DNA of 64,000 nt from assembly GCF_039872745.1 (NCBI RefSeq), contig NZ_JBDPZD010000001.1, positions 434,001 through 498,000 on the forward strand. The letters are read 5' to 3'. The stretch's first letter is position 1, and each line of letters starts with the position of its first letter. A program made the translations under genes and the position numbers. Shown here one piece after another: positions 1 through 8,012 of this stretch. Below the pieces are notes generated by a model, which was not told where the DNA came from, did not search any database, and worked only from the letters and a program-made list of their open reading frames with translations. Origin of the DNA: Pelomonas paludis. GTDB taxonomy: Bacteria; Pseudomonadota; Gammaproteobacteria; Burkholderiales; Burkholderiaceae_C.

Positions 1-1799
1 AGCAGCTCGGGGTAGAGGCCGGCACCCACGGTGATGGTCTTGGGCGTGGTGACGGTGTTGCAGCCATTGGCCGACACCGAGCTGTAGCAGCGCGCCATGA
101 TCCAGTTGAGCGCGCCCTGCACGGTGCGGAAGTCGGCGCCCGGCTCGGTGGCGGACACGCGCACCGCCGTGTTCGACAGCGGCGCTGCCTTGGTCGTGAA
201 GCTCCAGGCCCCAGCCCCGACGCCATTGAAGGCCGCGCCATTGATGGTGCCCACCAACATGCCGCTGTCGAGCGTCACGTAGTAGTTGGTGGCTGGGCTG
301 AGCTTGTTGTTGTGCAGGCGGATGGTGGCGGTGTTGCCGACGATGCTGACCGGGCGGTACCAGACGTAGCGGGCACGGCCATCGGGCATGGCGCCGCTGC
401 CTATGGCATCGATCTCAAGGTTGGTGCGCGGGATGAGGGTCTGGGTGTCGGTGCTGGAGGGCGCGGTCGAGACGTCGATGCTGTCCACCAGGGTGCCGTC
501 GGCGCGGAACACGCGCAGCTTGCCGGTACTGCCCAGCACCGGGGCGCTGTCAAAGGCGATCGAGAGGCTGGTGTCGGTGTGCACGCCAGTGGCGCCGGCC
601 GCCGGCACCAGGGTGCCCGGCACCGCGCCGGTGTTGCCGCCGCCGGTGATGCTGCTGCTGATCTTGCCGGCGCCGGCCTGGGCCAGCACGCTGGCCTTGA
701 CCAGGGCGGCAGGCTTGGGCGCAAAGGCATAGGGCGGCGTCCAGGTGGCATTGCTGGACACCGGGCAGGCGCCCAGCACCGTGCCGTTGAGCACCGAGCC
801 CGCGTCCTTGAAGAAGCTGACCGCGTCGGCGCTCAGGGTCTGCAGGATGCCGACACAGTCGCCCGCCGCAGCGCCGGTGATGGCAAAGAGGTTGGCGTGC
901 GAGAGGATCTGCCCGCTCTTGCCCACGCCGATGCTGTAGGAGTGCGGATAGGGGTTCGCGGCCTTGTCGCCCACGAAGTAGTTGTTGAAGACGTGCACGA
1001 GCCCGAAGCGCACGCGCGGCACGCGCTGCTGGGCGTTGCGGAACAGATTGCCCGCGATGGTGACCTTGAGCCGCCCCACGTCGGCGGCGGCTGTGCTGCC
1101 GGTGTCCGAACTGCCGATCAGCATGGTCTTGTCATGCATCTCGATGATGTTGTTCGTGACGCTGACGTAGTCGGCCGCCTTGGTGATGTCGATGGCGCCG
1201 TCGTGGCACTGGCGGGTCTTGCCGTTCTCGATGGGCAGCAGGTTGTCCGTCACCGGCACATCGGTGATGGTGTTGCGGTCGATCCAGACGTGGTCGGCCC
1301 CGGTCACCGAGATGGCGTCGTAGGCGGCGTTCCAGTTGCCGGTAGCGCCATCCGTCGGGTCCCAGATGGGGCCGACATCGCAGGGCGCGACGATGGTCAG
1401 GTTGCGCACGATGACGTTGCTGACGCCGGCGATGTTGATCCAGGCGTTGACGAAACCGGCGCCTGGCCCGCCGCCGATCAGGGTGGTGTTGCTGGGCAGC
1501 TTGACCTGGCCGCGCGCCTTTTGGTCGGAGGTGCTGGTGAAGGGCGTGCCCTGGCTCATGTCGATGCTGCCCACGACCTTGATGATCTTGGGCTGGAAGG
1601 CGCCATTGCTGATGGCGGCCAGCAGCTGGCTGCGGTTGCTGACGCTGTAGATCTGGCTCGGCGCTGCAGTAGCACCACCGGTGGTGCCGCCGGCTTGCGC
1701 AGCCCAGCCGTCCGTGGGGGCGGTTTGCAGGGCGGGATCAACGGCGGCTAGGGCCGCGCTGCCCGCGAGGGCCAGCGCCGCGAGAAGAAGCTTGTGCAT
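1..1799 (-). CDS. Secreted pectate lyase (PL1) fused to pectin methylesterase (CE8), partial
   Basis: This gene runs off the left edge of the window. The start is ATG at 1799, preceded by a good ribosome site (GGGAGG). Residues 1-18 form a signal peptide (MHKLLLAALALAGSAALA). Residues about 50-340 look like a family-1 pectate lyase: a parallel beta-helix with DHVWIDRNTIT and DGAIDITKAADYVSVTNN, then the R-x-PR-x-R segment (QRVPRVRFGLVHVFNNYF). A linker leads to an Ig-like domain of the SbsA/Big_5 type (VPAAGATGVHTDTSLSIAFD). The last visible residues (ADFRTVQGALNWIMA) match the start of a pectinesterase domain, which lies mostly outside the window. Inferred role: extracellular de-esterification and cleavage of pectin by one polypeptide. 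It lies 14 bp after a PEP-CTERM gene and is probably cotranscribed with it. The PL1 call is strong; the CE8 call rests on the short visible part. Confidence 0.85.
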   Translation of the reverse strand, partial: MHKLLLAALALAGSAALAAVDPALQTAPTDGWAAQAGGTTGGATAAPSQIYSVSNRSQLLAAISNGAFQPKIIKVVGSIDMSQGTPFTSTSDQKARGQVKLPSNTTLIGGGPGAGFVNAWINIAGVSNVIVRNLTIVAPCDVGPIWDPTDGATGNWNAAYDAISVTGADHVWIDRNTITDVPVTDNLLPIENGKTRQCHDGAIDITKAADYVSVTNNIIEMHDKTMLIGSSDTGSTAAADVGRLKVTIAGNLFRNAQQRVPRVRFGLVHVFNNYFVGDKAANPYPHSYSIGVGKSGQILSHANLFAITGAAAGDCVGILQTLSADAVSFFKDAGSVLNGTVLGACPVSSNATWTPPYAFAPKPAALVKASVLAQAGAGKISSSITGGGNTGAVPGTLVPAAGATGVHTDTSLSIAFDSAPVLGSTGKLRVFRADGTLVDSIDVSTAPSSTDTQTLIPRTNLEIDAIGSGAMPDGRARYVWYRPVSIVGNTATIRLHNNKLSPATNYYVTLDSGMLVGTINGAAFNGVGAGAWSFTTKAAPLSNTAVRVSATEPGADFRTVQGALNWIMARCYSSVSANGCNTVTTPKTITVGAGLYPEL

Positions 1800-1813
1800 G
1801 TGGCGCCTCCCGA

Positions 1814-2341
1814 TCAAGCCGCCGTGCGGCGACGCTGTACCAGGCCGATCAGGCCGAGGCCCAGCCACGCCAGGCCCGCAGGCTCAGGCACGGCAAAGCG
1901 GCCGCTGAAGGGTGCATTCGTGTCGGGCGTGAAGGCCTGGCCGTCGATGCTCAGACGCAGGCTGTCGGCGTCGAGCACGGTGAGCGTGAGCCCGGCAGCC
2001 GCGCCGTCCCAGCCGGCACGGACCAGGCGGCCGCCGAGGTCGCTGAAGTCGAAGTCGTAGACGCCACTGGCGAGGGCAGCCAGGCCGTAGACGTCAAAGC
2101 TGCCGTCGCTGCGGAAGTCGAAAGCGAGGTTGAAGTCGTCGGAGAGGAACTCGACGTCGCCAAAGCTGTCGCTGATGGCGCTGCTGGCGGGGTTGGTGGC
2201 TGCGCTGTAGCCATCAGCCAGCGAGTAGAAGCTGCCACCGCTGGCGGTGACCGTGACGGTCGGGGCAGCGTGTGCAGTAAGGGCCGGGAGAGCGAAGGAG
2301 GCGAGGCCGAGCAAGGCGGCGCAAAGACGGCGGGTGTTCAT
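1814..2341 (-). CDS. Small PEP-CTERM sorting-domain protein
   Basis: The 175-residue product starts at ATG 2341, which begins a clear signal peptide (MNTRRLCAALLGLASFALPA). An upstream in-frame start at 2413 would bury that signal. The middle is a short beta-rich region of unknown function. The C-terminus is a textbook PEP-CTERM tail: VPEPAGLAWL, a hydrophobic helix, then QRRR. Proteins with this tail are known to be processed by an exosortase/archaeosortase-type enzyme and exported to the surface or exopolysaccharide; no exosortase gene is in this window. It sits between the TonB-dependent receptor and the pectate lyase gene, all on the minus strand, so a surface role in pectin use is plausible but not shown. 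Confidence 0.85.
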   Translation of the reverse strand: MNTRRLCAALLGLASFALPALTAHAAPTVTVTASGGSFYSLADGYSAATNPASSAISDSFGDVEFLSDDFNLAFDFRSDGSFDVYGLAALASGVYDFDFSDLGGRLVRAGWDGAAAGLTLTVLDADSLRLSIDGQAFTPDTNAPFSGRFAVPEPAGLAWLGLGLIGLVQRRRTAA

Positions 2342-2419
2342 CGGAGTTCCATGTGGAGAAACCTCCGATGGCGGGCCTGCAGGACCGAGCCGACGGCTGG
2401 TGATTGAGTTCAAGAGGCG

Positions 2420-2448
2420 GGGCCGGCACGTGACAGACGTGCCGGCCC
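2420..2448 (-). other. Intercistronic hairpin between receptor and PEP-CTERM genes
   Basis: A perfect 12-bp inverted repeat (GGGCCGGCACGT, loop gacag, ACGTGCCGGCCC) lies 56 bp after the receptor stop codon. No T-tract follows on either strand, so it is not a standard intrinsic terminator. It could lower downstream expression or protect the receptor mRNA. Confidence 0.5.
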
Positions 2449-2503
2449 ACCTGGGGCGGTCGAGGAGACGAAACGACGACCGGAGAAGCGGGCTGCTGGG
2501 CGC

Positions 2504-5464
2504 TTAGAAGTCCATCCGCGCGCCGACCATGACCTCGCGGCCGGTGACCGTGTTCTGCACCACGCTGTTGCGCACGCTGCTGGTGTAGAGGTCGTTGGCC
2601 TGGTTGGTCAGGTTGATCGCTTCGAGGCTGACGCTGAACTTCTTGGTGAGCTTGTAGGAGGCCGAGAAGTCCACGTTGCGGGTGCCGTTCTTGCCGTCCA
2701 CGTCGTTGGTCGGCGTGGCGGCCGGCACGGCCTGCAGGTACTTGGAGCGCGTAGCCACCGAGGCGCGGAGCATCAGGGTGCCGTCGTCGTAGTACAGCGA
2801 GGCATTCCACGAGCGCGGCGACATATTGATCAGGTCAGCCTCGATCGGAGTGTTGTTGGTGGCCGAGGTGGCGTACTTGATCTTGGACTTGATGAAGGTG
2901 TAGTTGGCCAGCAAGCCGATGTTCTTGCCGAAGGAGGGCAGGAAGGTGAAGGGCTGCTGGTAGTTCAGCTCCAGGCCCTTGACCTTGCCACCTTCGGTGT
3001 TGAAGCTGGAACGCACCGAGAAGATCTCATTGCCCGTGAAGTTGGTGGGCAGGATGCTCTGCGGCAGGCCGGTCTGGTTGAACGGCAGGTTGATCGTGGT
3101 GCTGGTGATGAAGCTGCTGATGTCCTTGTAGAAGAAGCCGGCGCCGATCATCGAGTTCTTGGCGAAGTACCACTCGGTGCCCAGGTCCAGGGTCTTGGCG
3201 CGATAGGGTTGCAGCAGCGGGTTGCCGTTGGAGATGTTGAGCTGGCCGGTCGTGCTGACCGAGCCGCCAGGGTTCATGGAACCCAGGTTGGGCCGCGTCA
3301 TCACCTGGGCCACGCCAGCGCGCAGCAGCCAGTTGCGGGTCAGCTCAGCCGTGAGGTTGGCGGAGGGCAGCATGTCGCTGTAGCTGTGCGGGACCGACAC
3401 CTGGGTGCCGCCGCCCGTGGCCAGGTAGCCGGTGGAGACCACTTGGGTCTTGACGAAGCGCGTGCCGATGTCGCCACGGACGGGGACGTCGCCCAGGCGG
3501 GTCTTGAAGTCGAGCTGGGCGAACCAGCCACGGTCCACTTCCTCGATGGCGAAGTTGCTGCCGCGGGCGTTGCCGTTGGTGATGGACGTGAGCGTGTAGT
3601 CGCCAGGGCCGTTGACCGGGCCGCTCTTCAAGCAGTTGCAATAGATGTCGTAGGCCGAGGCGATGGCATCCAGGTTGGGCACCGCCCAGCCGGTGATGGT
3701 GCCAGCAGGCAGGCCTTGGCCCTTGCCGATGCCGGTGATGGTGGTCGAGAGACTGGCCGCCGTGGAGCCCGTGGGGACGCCGTAGATGGTTTCGACGCCA
3801 CGGCGCGACTCGAAAGTGTTGAAGCCGTACTTCTTGTAGCTGGCGCCGGCCTTCAGGGTCATGTCGTCCGCAAACTCCCAGGCGATGTTGGCCGTCAGGG
3901 TGTCGGTGCGGTTGTCGGTGCCATTGGGGCGGATGCGGATCTCGCTGGGCAGGCTGTTGGCCAGGGAGGTAGCGCCCGCAGGCACACCGACGATGGTGAG
4001 CGCGCCGCCGGTCTGCAAAGGATCGAAGCCGTACTTGATCAGCGGCGTGCGGCTGCCGGTGCGGAAGTCGATCTCGTAGCCATTGGTGTTGGGCGCATCC
4101 AGCGTGGTCGTGGTCTGGATGGGGTTGCGGAACTGCGAGTCCGAGCGGCCGGCCAGCACAGTGAGCTTGGCGGTGTCACTAAGGTCGTGCTCGACCGTCA
4201 GCGTGGGCTGCTTGTAGATGGTGTAGAGCTTGTCAAAGCGCTGCTCGGAGCGCATGTCCACGGCGTTGTACTTGCCATAGAGCAGGCCGCCATTGCTGTC
4301 GTACTCGGACGCCAGCACGCTCACTTGCGGCTTGCCGCCGGAACTCAGTGCGCGGCTGAAGGGCATGGCCTCCAGGTAGTTTTCCTGGCGCGTAGCGTCG
4401 AGCTTGGCGTAGAGGTAGTCCAGCGTGACCAGCGTGCCTTCCATCGGGCGCGCCTGGAAGGAGCTGGTGATGCCCAGACGCTCCTGCTCGTGCACGAGGC
4501 GCATATAACGCGGCAGGCGCGGATGGAAGTTGTTGGCCGACGAGGCGGTTTGGTAGTTGGCCTGGTTCTCAGCGGTGTTGGGCAGGCGCGAGATGCCTTG
4601 CGCAGTCGGGCCGCAGGTGGTGGCCGTGGAGCCTGTGGGCAGTGTGGTGCCGGTGGCGATGGTGGCGCCCTGCGGGGGGCACCAGCCGCCGTTGGAGGTG
4701 CCGTTGTCCCAGCGCACCGTGCCAAAGCCTTCTTCGAACAGATTGCGCTTGGAGTACGCGGCCGAGAACAGGGCGCCGAACTTCTTGTCCATGAAGGTGT
4801 CGGCGATCAGGAAGGTGGCGCGCGGCGCGCTCTTGCCCGACAGGTCGTTGTAGGTGCCCTTGACGCTGGCCAGCGCGGTGAAGCCCTTCTTCAGGTCGAA
4901 GGGGCGGCCGGTGGTCAGGTCGATGGTGGCGCCGAGCGAGCCCTCGTCCACCTCGGCCTGGCCGGTCTTGCGCACGGTGATGGAGTTGAAGAGCTCGGAG
5001 GCGAAGACGTTGAAGTCCATCGTCCGGCCGCGGTTGTTGCCGCCCGAGGCGTCGGAGCCGCCGGTGGAGGCCATGGCTTCGAGGCCATTGATGCGGGTGC
5101 GGGTGAAGCCGCCACCCAAGCCGCGCACCGTGATCTGGCGGCCTTCGCCGGCGTCCCGGTCAATCGCCACGCCGGGCACGCGCTGCAGCGACTCGGCCAG
5201 GTTGGTGTCGGGGAACTTGCCCAGGTCTTCGGCGCGGATCACGTCGACCACGCCGGAAGAACTGCGCTTCTTGTTCAGCGCGTTTTCCAGCGAGGCGCGC
5301 AGGCCGGTCACCACGACGGTGTCCAGCTGGTTGGGCTCGGCGGGCGCGGCAGTTTGGGCAGCGGCCTGTTGCACCAGGCACAGCGCGGCGAGCGCGACGG
5401 CCGTGGGCAGCGCGGCAGGGCGGCCAGTCAAGGCAAAGGAGGAGCGGGGGCGCTTGGCGGTCAT
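2504..5464 (-). CDS. TonB-dependent outer-membrane receptor, probable oligogalacturonide importer
   Basis: The 986-residue protein has a signal peptide (about residues 1-36), a TonB box (LDTVVVTG near 47-54), a plug domain (RAEDLGKFPDTNLAESLQRV, then VRGLGGGFTRTRINGLE) and a long beta-barrel ending in the aromatic VGARMDF. The plug wording (FPDTN, ESLQRVPGVAIDRD) is typical of the large carbohydrate-type receptors first described in Caulobacter and Xanthomonas. The start ATG has GGAG eight bases upstream. Its neighbours (pectate lyase, pectin methylesterases, ogl, kduD, kdgR) suggest it takes up pectin oligomers across the outer membrane using the TonB/ExbBD energy system, which is not encoded here. 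The substrate is inferred from context only. Confidence 0.92.
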   Translation of the reverse strand: MTAKRPRSSFALTGRPAALPTAVALAALCLVQQAAAQTAAPAEPNQLDTVVVTGLRASLENALNKKRSSSGVVDVIRAEDLGKFPDTNLAESLQRVPGVAIDRDAGEGRQITVRGLGGGFTRTRINGLEAMASTGGSDASGGNNRGRTMDFNVFASELFNSITVRKTGQAEVDEGSLGATIDLTTGRPFDLKKGFTALASVKGTYNDLSGKSAPRATFLIADTFMDKKFGALFSAAYSKRNLFEEGFGTVRWDNGTSNGGWCPPQGATIATGTTLPTGSTATTCGPTAQGISRLPNTAENQANYQTASSANNFHPRLPRYMRLVHEQERLGITSSFQARPMEGTLVTLDYLYAKLDATRQENYLEAMPFSRALSSGGKPQVSVLASEYDSNGGLLYGKYNAVDMRSEQRFDKLYTIYKQPTLTVEHDLSDTAKLTVLAGRSDSQFRNPIQTTTTLDAPNTNGYEIDFRTGSRTPLIKYGFDPLQTGGALTIVGVPAGATSLANSLPSEIRIRPNGTDNRTDTLTANIAWEFADDMTLKAGASYKKYGFNTFESRRGVETIYGVPTGSTAASLSTTITGIGKGQGLPAGTITGWAVPNLDAIASAYDIYCNCLKSGPVNGPGDYTLTSITNGNARGSNFAIEEVDRGWFAQLDFKTRLGDVPVRGDIGTRFVKTQVVSTGYLATGGGTQVSVPHSYSDMLPSANLTAELTRNWLLRAGVAQVMTRPNLGSMNPGGSVSTTGQLNISNGNPLLQPYRAKTLDLGTEWYFAKNSMIGAGFFYKDISSFITSTTINLPFNQTGLPQSILPTNFTGNEIFSVRSSFNTEGGKVKGLELNYQQPFTFLPSFGKNIGLLANYTFIKSKIKYATSATNNTPIEADLINMSPRSWNASLYYDDGTLMLRASVATRSKYLQAVPAATPTNDVDGKNGTRNVDFSASYKLTKKFSVSLEAINLTNQANDLYTSSVRNSVVQNTVTGREVMVGARMDF

Positions 5465-5708
5465 GGTCTTGTCTCCGTGGAATCAGGTCGTCTTGGCCAT
5501 CAATGGGGCGGGTCACCGCCAGCACATCAAAAGACCGCGGAGGGCGCTCGCAGGGCGCCGCTGATGGGCCTGGAACGCTGCAGTGCGCCCCGGGCTCATG
5601 GGCTCGAAAGAATCGGTCGGTGCAAGGCTGGCGGCCGGTGCGCGCAGTGCGCCCAACAGGCTTCCCGCCCCCATCGAATGCAGCTACTATAGCGGCGCCA
5701 CGATTTTT

Positions 5709-5723
5709 TGAAACATCGGTTCA
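5709..5723. promoter_or_regulatory. Candidate KdgR operator 1
   Basis: The 15-bp imperfect inverted repeat TGAAACATCGGTTCA has outer arms TGAA/TTCA and matches the general shape of IclR-family KdgR sites (TGAAAC-n3-GTTTCA). It lies in the divergent promoter of a locus that also encodes KdgR. The assignment is inferred from form and position. Confidence 0.5.
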
Positions 5724-5730
5724 CTCCGAA

Positions 5731-5744
5731 GAAACCATGATTTC
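5731..5744. promoter_or_regulatory. Candidate KdgR operator 2
   Basis: The 14-bp sequence GAAACCATGATTTC is an inverted repeat with one mismatched pair. It lies 7 bp after candidate site 1, so the two centres are about 21 bp apart, or two helical turns. This spacing suits paired dimer binding. The regulator is inferred, not shown. Confidence 0.45.
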
Positions 5745-5909
5745 GACAAATCGAACCGGCGTTTAACCTCATCGGCAGCGCGAGGGCTCCAGGCCTGCGC
5801 GAACCCCTCGCAACCCACCCCGGCCTGCCGCCCGGCTCCCGGCCGGAGCCCCGTCTTCCCCACCCCCGAGCCCCGGCACCGGGGGGCGTTCACCACAAGG
5901 AGTAGAGGC

Positions 5910-6671
5910 GTGATCCTCGACCAGTTCAATCTCAAGGGCCGCGTGGCCATCGTCACCGGCTGCAACACCGGCCTGGGCCAGGGCATGGCCGTGGCGCTGG
6001 CGCAAGCCGGGGCCGATGTTGTCGGTGTCAACGTCACCGACCCGGACGAAACCCGTGACGCCGTGCTGGCCACCGGCCGCCGCTTCCTGGACCTGCGCGC
6101 CAATCTGTCCGACGTCTCCTGCCTGGCCGACCTCGTCGCCCAGGCCAAGGCCTTTGGTGGCCGCATCGACATCCTGGTCAACAACGCCGGCATCATCCGC
6201 CGTGACGATGCCATCAAGTTCAGCGAGAAGGACTGGGACGACGTCGTCGACCTCAACCTCAAGACCGTGTTCTTCTTCAGCCAGGCCGTGGCACGTGAAT
6301 ACATCGCCCAGGGCTCGGGCGGCAAGATCATCAACATCGCGTCGATGCTGTCCTACCAGGGCGGCATCCGCGTGCCCTCCTACACCGCCAGCAAGAGCGG
6401 CGTGATGGGCATCACCCGCCTGATGGCCAATGAGTGGGCGCAGCACCGCATCAATGTCAACGCCATCGCCCCGGGCTATATGGCCACCAACAACACCGCC
6501 CAGCTGCGCGCCGACGAAAGCCGCAACTCCGCCATCCTCGACCGCATCCCCGCTGGCCGCTGGGGCCTGCCCGAAGACCTGGCCGGCCCGGTCGTCTTCC
6601 TGGCCTCGCCCGCGTCTGACTACGTGAACGGCTACACCGTCGCTGTGGATGGTGGCTGGCTCGCCCGATGA
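5910..6671 (+). CDS. kduD: 2-dehydro-3-deoxy-D-gluconate 5-dehydrogenase (KduD)
   Basis: The 253-residue short-chain dehydrogenase converts 2,5-diketo-3-deoxygluconate to 2-keto-3-deoxygluconate with NAD(P)H in the cytoplasm, a late step of pectin breakdown. The sequence closely resembles enterobacterial KduD from end to end, including GCNTGLGQG (nucleotide loop, residues 17-25), NNAGIIRRDDA, IINIASMLSYQGGIRVPSYT with the catalytic Ser, the YTASK motif, and the ending VNGYTVAVDGGWLAR. The start is GTG with AAGGAG seven bases upstream. It is the first gene of a rightward group (kduD, ogl, pectin methylesterase, kdgR). kduI, which normally works just before it, is not in the window. Confidence 0.96.
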   Translation: MILDQFNLKGRVAIVTGCNTGLGQGMAVALAQAGADVVGVNVTDPDETRDAVLATGRRFLDLRANLSDVSCLADLVAQAKAFGGRIDILVNNAGIIRRDDAIKFSEKDWDDVVDLNLKTVFFFSQAVAREYIAQGSGGKIINIASMLSYQGGIRVPSYTASKSGVMGITRLMANEWAQHRINVNAIAPGYMATNNTAQLRADESRNSAILDRIPAGRWGLPEDLAGPVVFLASPASDYVNGYTVAVDGGWLAR

Positions 6672-6811
6672 GGGTGCCCCCCGCCCAGCCAAGCGTCGCT
6701 GAACGCGCGCCAGCCTGGTCGGCCCCCCGAGGGGGCGGCGATGCTCGCGGCGTTGAGCCGCTCGCACATCGCCAGAACGGGCCGGCTTGGGGCGGCCCGG
6801 CGCTCGGCCCG
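6672..6811 (-). repeat. Dispersed intergenic repeat, copy A (inverted)
   Basis: The gap between kduD and ogl contains an element also found at 10088 and 18549. On the minus strand it begins with a 33-bp core (6811 to 6779, starting CGGGCCGAGCGCCGGGCCGC) that is identical in all three copies. It continues with a GGCTC-ACGCCGC segment, a CCCCCTCGGGGGG palindrome near 6722-6736 and CGCGTTCAGCGA. No reading frame in it is convincing. Confidence 0.7.
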
Positions 6812-6839
6812 CAAGTCGAGCGGCACTAAGGTTCATGTC

Positions 6840-8012
6840 ATGAAAGCCACCGAGCGCCGATTCAACTTCGTCACCACGGCCGACCCCGACACCGGGGCCC
6901 GGGTGACGCGGCTCACGCCGCTGACCCACACCTGCCACCGCAACTACTTCTACCAAAAGTGCTTCACGAACGACGGCCGCAAGCTGATCTTCGGCGGTGA
7001 GTTCGGCCCCCAGCCCAGCCCGAACTGGAACTACCACCTGCTGGACCTCGACACCCAGGTGGCCACGCAGCTGACCGATGGCGCGGGCGAGAACACCTTT
7101 GGCGGCTTCCTCAGCCCGGACGACCGTTTCCTCTACTTCGTGCGCGCCGAGCGCCACCTGATCCGGCTCGCCCTCGCTGACCTCAGCGAAACCACGGTCT
7201 ACACCACCGACGCGGACTGGGTCGCCTACGGCACCTGGGTGGCCAACAGCAGTTGCACCAAGATGGTCGGCATCGAGATCTCGGCCACGGACTGGTTCCC
7301 GCTGAACACCTGGGAAAAGTTCAACGAGATGTTCCACAAGAAGCCGCTGTGCCGGCTCTTCAGCGTGGACCTCTCAACGGGGCAACGCACCGTCATCCTG
7401 GAGCAGCGAGGCTGGCTGGGCCACCCGCAGTACCGGCCGTTTGACGACCACACCGTGGCCTATTGCCACGAAGGCCCGCACGACCTGATCGACGCGCGCA
7501 TGTGGTTCATCAACGAAGACGGCACGAACCGACGCTGCGGCAAAGCCCACGAGAACGGCGAGAGCTGCACCCACGAGTTCTGGGTGCCCGACGGCAGCGC
7601 CATGATCTACGTCAGCTACCGCCACGACTCGCCGGACCGCTGGATCTGCAGCCTCGACCCCGTCACGCTGGAGAACAAGGTCCTGACCGTGATGCCGCAG
7701 TGCTCGCACCTGATGAGCAACCACGACGGCAGCCTCATCGTGGGCGACGGCTGCGGCAAGGCCAGCGGCGACAGCAGTGCCAGCAATGCCATGCTCCAGG
7801 GCGACCCCTACCTGCACCTCTTCGACCTCAAGGCCGGCGCTACCCGCCCCATCGCACGCCACGACAGCGGCTGGGGCGTCTACAAGGACAACCGCCAGGT
7901 CACCCACCCGCACCCCAGCTTCACGCCCGACGAGAAGCAGGTGCTGTTCAGCTGCGACAAGGAGCCCGGCGAGCCCGCCCTCTACCTGGCCGACATCGAG
8001 GCGCCTGCGTGA
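6840..8012 (+). CDS. ogl: Oligogalacturonate lyase (PL22)
   Basis: The 390-residue protein matches the usual length of oligogalacturonate lyase, which splits unsaturated digalacturonate and short oligomers into 5-keto-4-deoxyuronate in the cytoplasm. No signal peptide is present. Family features include HTCHRNYFYQKCFTNDGRK near the N-terminus, FGGEFGPQPSPNWNYHLLD, and the His/Gln-rich metal-site region (LGHPQYRP, CHEGPHDLIDARMW, CTHEFWVPDG) of the seven-bladed propeller. The start is ATG 6840; upstream in-frame codons fall in the intergenic repeat. The stop overlaps the GTG of the next gene. Ogl acts upstream of KduI/KduD, which fits the operon. Confidence 0.95.
   Translation: MKATERRFNFVTTADPDTGARVTRLTPLTHTCHRNYFYQKCFTNDGRKLIFGGEFGPQPSPNWNYHLLDLDTQVATQLTDGAGENTFGGFLSPDDRFLYFVRAERHLIRLALADLSETTVYTTDADWVAYGTWVANSSCTKMVGIEISATDWFPLNTWEKFNEMFHKKPLCRLFSVDLSTGQRTVILEQRGWLGHPQYRPFDDHTVAYCHEGPHDLIDARMWFINEDGTNRRCGKAHENGESCTHEFWVPDGSAMIYVSYRHDSPDRWICSLDPVTLENKVLTVMPQCSHLMSNHDGSLIVGDGCGKASGDSSASNAMLQGDPYLHLFDLKAGATRPIARHDSGWGVYKDNRQVTHPHPSFTPDEKQVLFSCDKEPGEPALYLADIEAPA

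Larger units (their letters stand above)
5465..5909. promoter_or_regulatory. Divergent promoter region between the receptor and kduD
   Basis: This 445-bp stretch has no convincing gene. It must carry the promoters for the receptor operon (leftward) and the kduD operon (rightward). An AT-richer island at about 5685-5765 contrasts with the surrounding GC-rich DNA and contains the inverted repeats listed separately. The last 15 bases before kduD contain the ribosome site AAGGAG. A short inverted repeat TTCGA-n4-TCGAA lies at 5742-5755. Confidence 0.6.

Noticed and set aside
2420..2448. Hairpin after the receptor gene as an intrinsic terminator
   Set aside because: No T-tract follows the stem on the minus strand, so it is listed only as a hairpin.
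3209..5692. Long open frame opposite the TonB-dependent receptor
   Set aside because: It is a compositional shadow of the receptor gene with no recognisable domain.
5769..7337. Minus-strand open frame across kduD and the start of ogl
   Set aside because: It runs through the intergenic repeat and opposite two well-supported genes, with no motif of its own.
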